The notes under the pieces are model-generated. The model made no database searches. It was not told the origin of the DNA and saw only the letters and a program-made list of their open reading frames with translations. From Robiginitomaculum sp. (GTDB lineage: Bacteria; Pseudomonadota; Alphaproteobacteria; Caulobacterales; Maricaulaceae), in assembly GCA_021776635.1 (NCBI GenBank), contig JAJFFN010000035.1, positions 1 to 64,000 of the forward strand: a stretch of 64,000 bases of DNA. The letters are read 5' to 3'. The position numbers and the translations under genes were made by a program. Within the stretch, counting starts at the first letter, position 1. The number at the start of each line of letters is the position of its first letter. This document shows, piece by piece, positions 26,911-36,261 of this stretch.

Positions 26911-27759
26911 ATGGCAAAGGACATTATTGATCATATCAAACCTCATGAGGTGATTACACCTATAGGGTCACGTTTTTGGCCAAACTTTCCTGATGTATGG
27001 CGCCAGCGTGAACTTGTTAAGATGTTGGTCCAAAAATCAATCAACAGTCGTTACCATCAAGCCATTCTCGGTATCTTTTGGGCTTTAATTACACCTGTTT
27101 GTTATATGGTTATCATGAATGTCTTTTTTGGCTTGTTGGGCGGCTTCAAATCTGGAGATGCAACTCCATACTCTTTGTTTTTGCTCTCCGCACTGGTGCC
27201 ATATCAATATTTTGGAAAGTGCTTGGGAGATGGGGCTACATCTATTATTAACAATGAAGCTCTGATAGGTAAAGTTTACTTTCCACGGCTGATATTTCCA
27301 ATTGTAACAACATTGGCGGGCACTGTTGATTTTGTGATTGCGTTTGTGTTCTTCATTATTTGTTTTGTCGTTATGCAACAACCGTTGGGCTGGCATATGC
27401 TGGCTTTACCGGGTGCTGTGCTCGCACTTTTTATATTAGCAATATCAAGTAGTGTTTTTATTTCTGTTCTCACGGTCAAATACCGAGATGTACGTTATGC
27501 TTTGCCGACGATTATACAGTTAATGTTTTTTGGTTCGCCTATCTGGTACCCATCAACCCTGATGCCCGCACAGTATCACTGGGTGTGGGGTTTAAATCCT
27601 TTTGCGGGTATAGTTGAAGCCTTTCGCTGGTGTTTTTTTGGCACAGAAACTGTCAGTCTTCCGCTTATTACATCTTCAGCCTGCACCACGGTTCTCTTAG
27701 GTGTCTTCGGGCTTTTTTACTTTAATAAAATCCAGAGACAGCTGGCGGATATGATTTAA
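26911..27759 (+). CDS. wzm: ABC-2 type polysaccharide export permease
   Basis: 282 residues. An N-terminal cytoplasmic segment with RELVKMLVQKSINSRYHQAILGIFWALITP, characteristic of Wzm/TagG/KpsM permeases, is followed by about six membrane spans, including MVIMNVFFGLLGGF and ALPGAVLALFILAISSSVFISVL. With the ATPase encoded next it should flip complete undecaprenyl-linked O-antigen or capsule chains across the inner membrane. The stop shares one base with the start of the ATPase gene (TAATG), so the two are translationally coupled. Confidence 0.92.
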   Translation: MAKDIIDHIKPHEVITPIGSRFWPNFPDVWRQRELVKMLVQKSINSRYHQAILGIFWALITPVCYMVIMNVFFGLLGGFKSGDATPYSLFLLSALVPYQYFGKCLGDGATSIINNEALIGKVYFPRLIFPIVTTLAGTVDFVIAFVFFIICFVVMQQPLGWHMLALPGAVLALFILAISSSVFISVLTVKYRDVRYALPTIIQLMFFGSPIWYPSTLMPAQYHWVWGLNPFAGIVEAFRWCFFGTETVSLPLITSSACTTVLLGVFGLFYFNKIQRQLADMI

Positions 27760-29174
27760 TGGAAATGGTTAGTAAAGACATCAGTAATAATGATGCATTG
27801 GATGATGCAAAAACAGGAGCAGAGATGTGTCCTACCGCAGATAATCCCCCTGCATTTGAAGAGTATGCTATCCGCGTTGATGGTATTTCCAAGTGTTTTG
27901 AATCCTATGGTTATCAGCAGTTTCGCCATGTGCCGGGAATTTTGGTAAAATCTGTAAAAACTGCACTTAAAAGCATAAAGCCCCGCCTCTTAGGGCAGTT
28001 CATCGACAGCAACCAACTTAAAGGGTTTTGGGCAATTAACAATGTCACACTTGATGTTAAAAAAGGGGAGGTGTTAGGGATAATTGGGCGAAATGGTTCC
28101 GGAAAAACCACTTTGTTGAAGCTCATTACAAAGGTAACCCACCCCACCGCAGGAAGAATAGAGGTATATGGTCGAATTAGCGCCCTTTTGGGTGTTGGGA
28201 CTGGGTTTCACCCTATGTTTACAGGGCGGCAAAACGTCTATTTGGGGGGAATGGTTCTTGGGCTTACGAAAGAAGAAGTTGATGAAAGGTTTGATGATAT
28301 CGTTGCCTTTTCGGAAATTGGAGATGCTATCGATAAGCGCGTACAACATTATTCAAGCGGTATGCGATCACGCCTAGGTTTTGCAGTTGCTGTACAGCTT
28401 CGCGCTGAAATTTTGCTGTTAGACGAGGTTTTAGCAGTTGGGGATGTCGGCTTTCAGCGTAAGTGCCTAAAAGAAATTATTAATATGCGCAATTCAGGGC
28501 GTACGATTCTCTTAGTAAGCCATAATACAAATGCTATTAAAACCTATTGTGATCGTGCCGTCTTGCTTGAGGAAGGGCGGATTGTTCGTGACGGTGTACC
28601 AGCAGATGTTGTCTCTTACTATTTGTCTCATATGTTTGATGAAGGCAAAGTTAAATCAATCGGAGATAATGCTGAGCGCATGGGAGATGGCTCCATTTAC
28701 ATCAAACAGTTTTGGTTTGAAGATGAAATGAGTCGTAGAGTTAGCAGCCCTGTTTGTGGAGAGGTCGTCACTTTGTGTTTTGAATATTTTTGTCAAGATC
28801 CTGTAAACACTAAAAATGTGGAGCTCGGTGTTGCATTGCGCGATGCAGGAGGAAGGTCATTGATTCGGATTTCTACTGAAAAAACTGCAATGAGGTTTGA
28901 AAGTGTTAAAAAAAGCGGTGTTATCCGAGTAACAATTGCGCGCGTTCCATTGATAGCTGGTGACTATTCTTTTGATTACCGAATGACGGCAGACGGTGAA
29001 GAGGCCGATTATATTGTGAACGCCGCAGAGTTTGCTGTTGCAGAAGGTGATTTTTTCGGAACAGGTATGTGCGAAACTCATAGCCCGATTGTTGTAGATC
29101 AAACGTGGAGTTTACATGATTTAAGACCTGAAGAAAAAGCTGAAAATGTGAAGAATGATGCGTTGGGTGGATAA
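27759..29174 (+). CDS. wzt: O-antigen/capsule ABC exporter ATPase with C-terminal glycan-recognition domain
   Basis: 471 residues. Walker A GIIGRNGSGKTTLLKLI (about 109-125), signature YSSGMRSRLGFAVAVQL, Walker B AEILLLDEVLAVGD and an H-loop (LVSHNTNAI) are intact. After about residue 300 there is a beta-sandwich extension like the Wzt C-terminal domain, which in E. coli O8/O9a binds the modified terminus of the finished glycan before export. The N-terminus carries an extra acidic stretch of about 35 residues before the nucleotide-binding domain. The presence of this domain argues for ABC-dependent export with chain-end capping. Confidence 0.92.
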   Translation: MEMVSKDISNNDALDDAKTGAEMCPTADNPPAFEEYAIRVDGISKCFESYGYQQFRHVPGILVKSVKTALKSIKPRLLGQFIDSNQLKGFWAINNVTLDVKKGEVLGIIGRNGSGKTTLLKLITKVTHPTAGRIEVYGRISALLGVGTGFHPMFTGRQNVYLGGMVLGLTKEEVDERFDDIVAFSEIGDAIDKRVQHYSSGMRSRLGFAVAVQLRAEILLLDEVLAVGDVGFQRKCLKEIINMRNSGRTILLVSHNTNAIKTYCDRAVLLEEGRIVRDGVPADVVSYYLSHMFDEGKVKSIGDNAERMGDGSIYIKQFWFEDEMSRRVSSPVCGEVVTLCFEYFCQDPVNTKNVELGVALRDAGGRSLIRISTEKTAMRFESVKKSGVIRVTIARVPLIAGDYSFDYRMTADGEEADYIVNAAEFAVAEGDFFGTGMCETHSPIVVDQTWSLHDLRPEEKAENVKNDALGG

Positions 29175-29400
29175 TGCTTTTTGCCGTAAGACAAAAACCT
29201 GATCCGCCATTAAATCAATGCTCTGTTGCACCAACAAATAAATATGGATTTACAATAACATTAAACCTAGTATGACCAGTGATGAAAAGTACAAATAAAA
29301 GCCAGCAACAAGATTTGTTGCCGTTACAGCCACTTTCCAGACAAGCACCCTCCAAACATAAAGGCGGCACCCCTAAATTTCTTGTAAGGACAAACCAATA

Positions 29401-30000
29401 ATGACCGAAAATAATAGTTTTGATACATATTGGCCAAAAATTGATGCTGTTCCCGGGTGGATGTCGCCGGGACAAGAAAAATGTCTTTTTGATTTGGTTT
29501 GCACCTTAAACCAACAGGCTCGAATCTTAGAGCTGGGCTCTTTCCTTGGTCGGTCAACCGTGACGATGGCTTTTGCCTGTCACAAAACACGGCGCCACAT
29601 TTATGCTGTTGATACATTCGAAGGAAATGACGATGATTTTATTAGTGGCCGCAATGAAGTATATTGGCAAGGCAATAGTTTTTTGGAAACCTTCAAAGAC
29701 CATCTGCGACGAGACGACTTACTTCAATATGTGACGGCATTACAAGGATGGACACATGAAATCGCTAAACATTGGACCATGCAAGTAGATATGATATTTA
29801 TAGACGCCGGCCACACCTATGAGGCTGTTTTGCAGGATGTTGATAATTATTTTAAATTTGTAAAACCTGGAGGCGTTGTAGCTCTGCATGATGTTACACC
29901 TTCATGGCCTGGAGTTGAGCGCGTTTGGCAAGAGGTTGTTGCGCTCCGTCTTGAGAATATTGGCAATAAAGGTAGCCTTTACTACGGCCGCAAAAAATAA
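29401..30000 (+). CDS. Class I SAM-dependent methyltransferase (Methyltransf_24 type)
   Basis: 199 residues: SAM motif I ILELGSFLGRSTVTMA (about 43-58), acidic end of strand 2 IYAVDTFEG, and DMIFIDAGHTYEAVLQDV with GGVVALHDV, the metal/catechol-type methyltransferase layout. An RBS (AAGGACA) is 8 nt upstream. It follows the wzm-wzt pair by about 225 bp, and those upstream bases hold no gene. A sugar or terminal-phosphate methylation role, perhaps as chain-length cap, is plausible but unproven. Confidence 0.78.
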   Translation: MTENNSFDTYWPKIDAVPGWMSPGQEKCLFDLVCTLNQQARILELGSFLGRSTVTMAFACHKTRRHIYAVDTFEGNDDDFISGRNEVYWQGNSFLETFKDHLRRDDLLQYVTALQGWTHEIAKHWTMQVDMIFIDAGHTYEAVLQDVDNYFKFVKPGGVVALHDVTPSWPGVERVWQEVVALRLENIGNKGSLYYGRKK

Positions 30001-30182
30001 GCTTGTTTATTTCAATTCCGGTCGGCATAGGGGCCTGAAAATTGATAGCTTTGCAATGTTTGATGAGCGATTATTCGGAGATGTTTTAATATATTGTGAC
30101 GCAGCAATGTCCTAGAAAATATAACTTGCTTGGTATGATGAAAATCACTAAAAAAAACAAACGCTGAAAGGCAATATTTAAA

Positions 30183-31589
30183 ATGCATTTTATATCTTTA
30201 AATTATTTGTTTTTGGTTCTTGCGCTCTTTGCGGTGTATTATTTGCCAATTTTACGGCGCCTGCAGGTTTACATACTAATTATCGGCAGCCTTGTTTTTT
30301 ATGGAAGTGGTCAAATTCACCTCTTGCCGCTCTTAATCTTTACGGCCTTTAGTGCTGGTGTTTTTGCTTGGTTGCTAAAAACAGATCATTATGGCAAAGG
30401 CTTGTTGACGGTTTGTGTTATTTTATATTTAGGTGTTTTGGCCTTCTTTAAATATAAGTTTTTGCCATTTTTTAACATTGAAACACATGCTGCTAATTTT
30501 TCATCGCCTGTAGAATTTCTGTTTTTACTGCCGCTCCCTATAGGCATTTCATTTTACACCTTTCAGGCAATTTCATTGAGTGTCGATTCTTATAAAGACG
30601 AATATAAGACTGTCTTTAAACAAGAAAAATACCGGTTTAATTTTATAAAGAACTGCTTTTTCTACATCATATTTTTCCCACAATTAGTTGCGGGTCCAAT
30701 AGTCAAGGCTCATGAATTTTTGCCGCAAATTAAACCTAAATACCTACGGGACGTCAATTTCGACTCAGCAATAAAAACTATGATCTGTGGTTTGTTCTTC
30801 AAATCGGTGATTGCCGATAATTTAAATGTTTACACGCAATATATGAACCAGATGGTGACTAATAATGAAGGCGTGGCAAGCGACGCTTTGATATTATTAA
30901 CAGCGTATAGCGGCCAGATTTACGCGGACTTTTTTGGGTATTCTTTATTGGCAATAGGATGTGCGGCGTTATTTGGCTATAAATTGCCAGACAACTTCAA
31001 CATCCCATATATATCCCAATCTATTGCAGAGTTTTGGCGTCGCTGGCACATTTCTCTTTCCTCTTTTTTGCGGGAATATTTATATTTGCCATTAGGGGGT
31101 AACCGCAAGGGACGTGCACGCACTTACGTTAATTTAATTATTGTCATGGGACTTGGCGGTCTGTGGCACGGCGCTGCATTATCTTTCTTATTTTGGGGGC
31201 TTTTCCATGGCTTTGCATTGGCTATTGAAAGGCCATTGTTAAAAACCCGTATCTATACTTCACAAAATATTGTTTTCATGTACGCACGCATCTTTATCAT
31301 TTTTTCTTTTGTGTCCTTTGCATGGATATTCTTCAAGTTTCCTAATTATGCAGACGTTCAATCTTATCTGGGCGCCTTTACAGCGGGTTCCGATGTGAAA
31401 TCCGTATTAAACAATGCAGATATATTGGCTATTGGTTTATTGTGTTCCCCTGTATTATTGCAGCATATTTTCTCGAAAGCAGGGTGGGCAATAAATCGTT
31501 ATTTTGAAGCGGCTGTCTATGGGGTTATGTTGTTTTTCTTTTTTGTTCAAAGGGGAGAAACTGATGCGTTCATTTATTTCCAATTCTAG
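30183..31589 (+). CDS. MBOAT-family O-acyltransferase (AlgI/PatA-like)
   Basis: 468 residues with about ten or more membrane spans. Family signatures are QLVAGPIVKAHEFLPQI, FWRRWHISLSSFLREYLYLPLGGNRKG, and the catalytic His region GLGGLWHGAALSFLFWGLFHG. Members move acetyl or other acyl groups from the cytoplasm to an extracytoplasmic polysaccharide acceptor together with a periplasmic SGNH-like partner. The partner gene overlaps its end. Intergenic sequence 30001-30182 holds no gene. Confidence 0.92.
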   Translation: MHFISLNYLFLVLALFAVYYLPILRRLQVYILIIGSLVFYGSGQIHLLPLLIFTAFSAGVFAWLLKTDHYGKGLLTVCVILYLGVLAFFKYKFLPFFNIETHAANFSSPVEFLFLLPLPIGISFYTFQAISLSVDSYKDEYKTVFKQEKYRFNFIKNCFFYIIFFPQLVAGPIVKAHEFLPQIKPKYLRDVNFDSAIKTMICGLFFKSVIADNLNVYTQYMNQMVTNNEGVASDALILLTAYSGQIYADFFGYSLLAIGCAALFGYKLPDNFNIPYISQSIAEFWRRWHISLSSFLREYLYLPLGGNRKGRARTYVNLIIVMGLGGLWHGAALSFLFWGLFHGFALAIERPLLKTRIYTSQNIVFMYARIFIIFSFVSFAWIFFKFPNYADVQSYLGAFTAGSDVKSVLNNADILAIGLLCSPVLLQHIFSKAGWAINRYFEAAVYGVMLFFFFVQRGETDAFIYFQF

Positions 31590-32484
31590 ATATACAATAA
31601 TTACCATAGTTGTGGCTGTTATAAGTTTTTTTGCCTACAACGCAATTGTCACTGCCTTTCCGCTAAAATATTTACCGATGTTTTCCAATGCCAAATTAGA
31701 TTGGGTCGCCAAATATCAAGCGCTTGCTTCAGCAAAATCTCCCAAAATTGTTTTTGCAGGAAGCTCGCTTACAAATGCCATTCCTGCTCCGTATTTTCCC
31801 ACAAATGGTTATTCATTAGGTTTTTCTGGCGGGTCTTCTGCTACAACTGTTGCGCTGACAAATTTACTAGAAACCAAACCGGATATCGCAATTGTTGAGG
31901 TCAAGGTATTGCACCGAGGTCTTGATCAAAAATTCATAGACGACAGACAAAGCTTTAAAGATCGTCTTGCTATTAAAGTCCCCGCTTTGCAACCACACAA
32001 TAGGCCTTTGAGCTATTTAACAGAAGCCGTTGCTGGTGAAGCGAAAGCTCGTGCTAATAATTTCACTCGGTTCGCTTGTGGGCGTGCAAAAGATCTGCCA
32101 GAATGGCAAAAAAATCGTTTGAAGACAGTAGAGGGCTGGAAGAAAGGTAAGCCTGATAACATTATGCTTCACAATGCCAGGAAGTTAAAGCGTGAGATTG
32201 ATACGTTGGAGGCGGCGGGCACAAAAGTTTATTTGATTGATTATCCTGTGCATCCAGATTTGCATAATACAGCATATGCCAAACAAACTGCCATTGCACA
32301 AAATGAAGCCTTCCCAAAGACGGAATATCGTTGGATAAACATAAACGCAGACGATTTTTTTTGGTATGATGGCCTACATTTTGAACCCGCATCTGCTCAT
32401 AAATTTATGAAGCGTATTGCTGAAATTATTGCACAGGACAACCCTGATATTGAGCCGCTAGATTTTAAAATAAACTGTGGTTAG
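31564..32484 (+). CDS. SGNH/DltD-like periplasmic acyl-transfer partner
   Basis: 306 residues from the ATG at 31564 (RBS GGGGAG, 6 nt upstream), overlapping the MBOAT gene by 26 nt. One N-terminal membrane anchor (ITIVVAVISFFAYNAIV) leads to an extracytoplasmic SGNH-hydrolase-like domain: Ser block IVFAGSSLT (about 61-69) and a C-terminal Asp/His block FFWYDGLHFEPASAH. The arrangement matches AlgI-AlgJ and DltB-DltD pairs, in which the anchored protein receives the acyl group and passes it to the glycan. Confidence 0.82.
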   Translation: MRSFISNSRYTIITIVVAVISFFAYNAIVTAFPLKYLPMFSNAKLDWVAKYQALASAKSPKIVFAGSSLTNAIPAPYFPTNGYSLGFSGGSSATTVALTNLLETKPDIAIVEVKVLHRGLDQKFIDDRQSFKDRLAIKVPALQPHNRPLSYLTEAVAGEAKARANNFTRFACGRAKDLPEWQKNRLKTVEGWKKGKPDNIMLHNARKLKREIDTLEAAGTKVYLIDYPVHPDLHNTAYAKQTAIAQNEAFPKTEYRWININADDFFWYDGLHFEPASAHKFMKRIAEIIAQDNPDIEPLDFKINCG

Positions 32485-32622
32485 GTTTAATTTTGTAATA
32501 AAAATATACATCTGACTATGACGTATAAAACTTGACAAATTCCAAACCCAATATTTACTCTTCCCGTCAGGTCTTGCTAGAAAGCATGTGCTAATTTTCT
32601 CAGTGCTAACGGATACGTGAAT

Positions 32623-33558
32623 ATGAAAAAGAATCGACATAGTAAAAAAAAAGTTTTGATAACAGGTGCCACCGGTTATTTAGGTGGGTTTGTTTTGCAA
32701 GCATCACAAAACACCGATTGGGAGCCGTTTTTGCTTGTACGTAGCATTTCTGCGCAACCAGTTAGTTTTTACTCCTCTGATGCGAGGACACCAACATTTA
32801 TAAATGCAAAAAAGGGGGCTGGCCTAGTTAAGCAAATCATTAAGGTTGCTCCTGATGCTATTATTCATTTGGCGGCTTATGGCCGTTATAATCACAAAAG
32901 TGAAGATATAACACCAATGCTTGATGCAAATTTGTACCTTGGTACATGTCTTCTTGAGGCCTGTTATTTGCTAATGGAACAAGACGGGCGACCTCGACCA
33001 TTCGTTTATTGCGGCTCATATTGGCAAAACGCTTTTTCAAAACAAAAGCCTAGCCCAAACTCTCTTTACGCGGCAACTAAAAATGCATTTGATGCTATTG
33101 TAAATCACTATGCCAATAATTGTGATGTCCCTACACTTGGTCTCAAACTATATGATATATATGGCCCTCACGACAAACGTAAACGTATTGTGAATCTAAT
33201 CCTTGATTCACTTAGTGCTGAAAAGGCACAACCCATGTCAGGCGGCATGCAGAAGTTAAGTCTTTTGTCCGTGCATGATGCAGTAGATGCAATTTTTAAG
33301 GGGCTAGCCGATTTGGAACTATGTAAAGCCATGGAGGGTACTTATGGTGTACCGGGATCTGAAACTTATACCCTACAAGAAATTGCAAAAATAGCTGAAA
33401 CCATTACTGGAAAATCTGCAAATATCAATTGGGGCGTTTACCCATATCGCGAGAAAGAAATCTTTGAACCAGTAGTTCTGCCAAGCCTACCTGAGTGGCA
33501 CCCTAAAGTATCTCTGCGCGAAGGTCTTATTGAGATGATAACCGCACGAAATACATAA
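32623..33558 (+). CDS. rfbJ: NAD(P)-dependent sugar-nucleotide reductase (CDP-abequose/paratose synthase-like)
   Basis: An extended SDR of 311 residues: VLITGATGYLGGFVL at the N-terminus, IIHLAAYGRYNH, the active-site CGSYWQNA and YAATKNAFD (YxxxK). The short length and SYWQ active-site segment fit the CDP-abequose or CDP-paratose synthase group that reduces the 4-keto group in the last step of 3,6-dideoxyhexose synthesis. Adjacent, convergent rfbH supports this. Abequose and paratose differ in C4 stereochemistry and I cannot tell which is made. A GTG at 32617 is an alternative start. Confidence 0.7.
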   Translation: MKKNRHSKKKVLITGATGYLGGFVLQASQNTDWEPFLLVRSISAQPVSFYSSDARTPTFINAKKGAGLVKQIIKVAPDAIIHLAAYGRYNHKSEDITPMLDANLYLGTCLLEACYLLMEQDGRPRPFVYCGSYWQNAFSKQKPSPNSLYAATKNAFDAIVNHYANNCDVPTLGLKLYDIYGPHDKRKRIVNLILDSLSAEKAQPMSGGMQKLSLLSVHDAVDAIFKGLADLELCKAMEGTYGVPGSETYTLQEIAKIAETITGKSANINWGVYPYREKEIFEPVVLPSLPEWHPKVSLREGLIEMITARNT

Positions 33559-33581
33559 ACCCGACGACTACAAGTTATCAA

Positions 33582-34889
33582 TCAGAGCAACTGGTGTTTG
33601 ACACCTTCTTCCAACGTGGCCACCATATAATCCAAACGCTCATCATCAATGCCTGGCCAAACCCCAATCCAAAAACTGTCGTGCATTATTTTATCGGTAA
33701 CGTCCAGCGAACCAACAACACGATAATCTACGTTCTTAAAGGCCGGCTGTTTGATTAAATTTCCGCCAAACAAAAGCCTAGTGCCAACTTTTTTGTTTTC
33801 AAGATATTCTGTCAGTTTCGAACGGTTAAGCGGGACGCCGTCTTTTATAGTCAGCAAAAAACCAAACCAAGAAGGTTCGGTGTTTGGTGTTGGGTGTGGA
33901 AGCCCAAAATATTCTTCCAAGCCAGCAGCCTTTATCCGTTTGGTCAAACCATCAAAATTATACTGTCGTTGTTTTACAAATGCATCCAATTGTTTTAATT
34001 GACTGACGCCGCAGGCTGCCTGCATATCTGACATTTTAAGATTATAACCAATGTGGGAATACGTGTATTTATGGTCATATCCTTTCGGAAGGTTCCCTAA
34101 CTTCCAATCAAACCGCTTACCACAAGTATTATCCATACCCGGCTTGCAATAACAATCTCGACCCCAATCTCGATATGATTCAACTATGCGGGCCAAACGT
34201 ATTTTGTCCGTGAAAATTGCCCCTCCTTCTCCGGTAGTGATGTGGTGCGCCGGATAAAAGCTCAAAGTTGCTAAATCACCGAATGACCCTACTTGCTGGT
34301 CACTCACTGTAGCGCCAAACGCATCACAACAATCTTCGATTAAATAAAGCCCATGCTGCTTACAAAGGTCCGCAATACGAACAACATCAAATGGGTTTCC
34401 TAACGAGTGCGCTATCATGATAGCTCGGGTTTTCGGACCTATAGCTGCCTCAAGTGCGTCAACATTCACATTGTGCGTTTTTAGATCCACGTCTACAAAT
34501 ACCGGAATACAGCGATTTTGTATAATTGGAGCGACAGTCGTTGGAAACCCTGCCGCTACTGTTATGACTTCGTCTCCTGGCTGAATAGCCTTGCTTCCTA
34601 GTTTTTGGGAGGTCAAAGCCGTAAAAGCAAGAAGGTTCGCCGCCGAGCCTGATACCGTCACTTTGCAAAGTTTTTTTCCAAAGCGTACCGCAAGGTCTTT
34701 TTCAAATGCGTCGTGGTATCGCCCAGCCGTGAGCCACATGTCCAAAGAAGCGTCCAGTACAGCAACCAAATCGTCAGCAGAAATTACTTTCCCAGTTGGG
34801 GGGATATATGTTTCTCCCGGTACGAATTTCGTTTGCAATTTAGCATCCCAACCTTCGCGAGCTAATTTTAGAATCTTTTCTCTGTTCAT
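33582..34889 (-). CDS. rfbH: CDP-4-keto-6-deoxyglucose 3-dehydrase (E1)
   Basis: 435 residues, PMP-dependent and aminotransferase-like but with the Schiff-base Lys replaced by His (FYPAHHITTGEGG, His215), the hallmark of E1 dehydrases. The [2Fe-2S] pattern C-x57-C-x-C-x7-C is present at Cys188, Cys246, Cys248 and Cys256. E1 removes the C3 hydroxyl of CDP-4-keto-6-deoxyglucose and needs an iron-sulfur flavoprotein reductase (E3, RfbI/AscD), which is not encoded in the window. It is transcribed downstream of rfbF on the same strand. Confidence 0.94.
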   Translation of the reverse strand: MNREKILKLAREGWDAKLQTKFVPGETYIPPTGKVISADDLVAVLDASLDMWLTAGRYHDAFEKDLAVRFGKKLCKVTVSGSAANLLAFTALTSQKLGSKAIQPGDEVITVAAGFPTTVAPIIQNRCIPVFVDVDLKTHNVNVDALEAAIGPKTRAIMIAHSLGNPFDVVRIADLCKQHGLYLIEDCCDAFGATVSDQQVGSFGDLATLSFYPAHHITTGEGGAIFTDKIRLARIVESYRDWGRDCYCKPGMDNTCGKRFDWKLGNLPKGYDHKYTYSHIGYNLKMSDMQAACGVSQLKQLDAFVKQRQYNFDGLTKRIKAAGLEEYFGLPHPTPNTEPSWFGFLLTIKDGVPLNRSKLTEYLENKKVGTRLLFGGNLIKQPAFKNVDYRVVGSLDVTDKIMHDSFWIGVWPGIDDERLDYMVATLEEGVKHQLL

Positions 34890-35064
34890 AGTCTTTTATA
34901 CTCACTGGTATTGTTATTAAGTGCACATAGGAAAATTTTTCAACGCCTATTTGCAGTGAGTTTTAACTCCCGTCAATAATTAATTTATGAAGGTTTTAGG
35001 AAGGTTAGGCTATTGAATGGAACCGTGTACCATTTAGATCTACTCTGCCAACTGTGTTTTTATG

Positions 35065-35835
35065 TTACCAGACTTTCCATGGCGCTTTGTTGGCCTCCCA
35101 CATCTCTTCCAACTGTCTTTTGTCTCGAAGCGTGTCCATTGGTTTCCAAAAACCATCGTGGCGGAATGCTGCCAGCTCACCGTTTTTGGATAGATTGCGA
35201 AGTGGCTCTTGCTCCCAAATCGTACTATCGTCATTTATATAATCCAGAACCTTGTTTTCAAGTACAAAAAACCCTCCGTTTATCATGCCCATTTCGTTGA
35301 TAGGTTTTTCTGAAAAATGTGAAACATTGTTATCTTTCGACAAATCCATGACGCCAAAACGCCCCGGCGAAGGAACGGCTGTAACTGTTGCTGCTTTACC
35401 TTGTGTTTTATGAAACTTGACTAAGGCCTGGATATCTACATTTGCAACGCCATCACCATAGGTTAGCATGAAGCTTTCACCGTTAAGATAGGGAGCAATG
35501 CGTTTTATACGTCCCCCTGTCATGGAGTTCGCACCCGTATCAATCAAAGTCACCGTCCAATCTTCTCGTGGCCGGTTTATGTACGTTACATCACCAGTAT
35601 TGAGAGCAACGGAAATGTCTGAATTTAGGCGTGCGTAATTGGCAAAATAGTGTTTAATAAAATCACCCTTATAACCACAACAAATGATAAAATCATTGAA
35701 CCCATAATGGGCATAAATTTTCATTATGTGCCAGAGGATGGGTTTGCCTCCTATTTCGACCATAGGCTTTGGGCGGTTGTCCGTTTCTTCTGATAAACGA
35801 GTGCCAAAACCACCCGCTAATATTACAAGCTTCAT
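35065..35835 (-). CDS. rfbF: Glucose-1-phosphate cytidylyltransferase
   Basis: 256 residues, the usual RfbF length, when started at the ATG at 35835 (MKLVILAGGFGTRLSEET). The nucleotidyltransferase signature LAGGFGTR is followed by RPKPMVEIGGKPILWHIMKIY, FMLTYGDGVANVD and FWKPMDTLRDKRQLE, all typical. It makes CDP-glucose from CTP and glucose-1-phosphate, the first step of the CDP-3,6-dideoxyhexose pathway. It probably shares a transcript with rfbH (175-bp gap). Confidence 0.95.
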   Translation of the reverse strand: MKLVILAGGFGTRLSEETDNRPKPMVEIGGKPILWHIMKIYAHYGFNDFIICCGYKGDFIKHYFANYARLNSDISVALNTGDVTYINRPREDWTVTLIDTGANSMTGGRIKRIAPYLNGESFMLTYGDGVANVDIQALVKFHKTQGKAATVTAVPSPGRFGVMDLSKDNNVSHFSEKPINEMGMINGGFFVLENKVLDYINDDSTIWEQEPLRNLSKNGELAAFRHDGFWKPMDTLRDKRQLEEMWEANKAPWKVW

Positions 35836-36261
35836 AATTATCCTCAAGTCTGCTTGGTTGTGTAGATTTAAATCCAAACCTATCCAAATTGTTCGAGCAC
35901 AGATGTACAGAAGTTTTTAAACTGGAACAAGTCTATACAAGGCTTTTTCTGTATTATTTCGCTTCTAGTATTCTTGTTTTTGATTGGCGCTTATCATTAT
36001 GCTTTAATGTTTACAAAGTGGTATCTACAGTAGTTCTTTTAAAGCTTTGGCACAGGATTTATACGTGGCAACAGCTAGGTTTCACTGTAAACTTGGTGTA
36101 AGTTTCAAATGTAATAGGCTGCACTCCCCAAATACAAGAGGCCTAGATCACTCCGTGTTTTTCACTTATTATAAATGGTTGCAATTTGTAATAATTACGA
36201 ATACTAGCTATCTTTCTTTACGGTAGGTTTTGTCGGTATGCAGTTTTTGGAAAGGTAAATA
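35836..36261. other. Divergent intergenic region between rfbF and gmd
   Basis: About 425 bp, AT-rich, with no supported gene or RNA. It must contain promoters for rfbF-rfbH (leftward) and gmd-fcl (rightward), but no sharp -35/-10 pair stands out. Confidence 0.4.
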
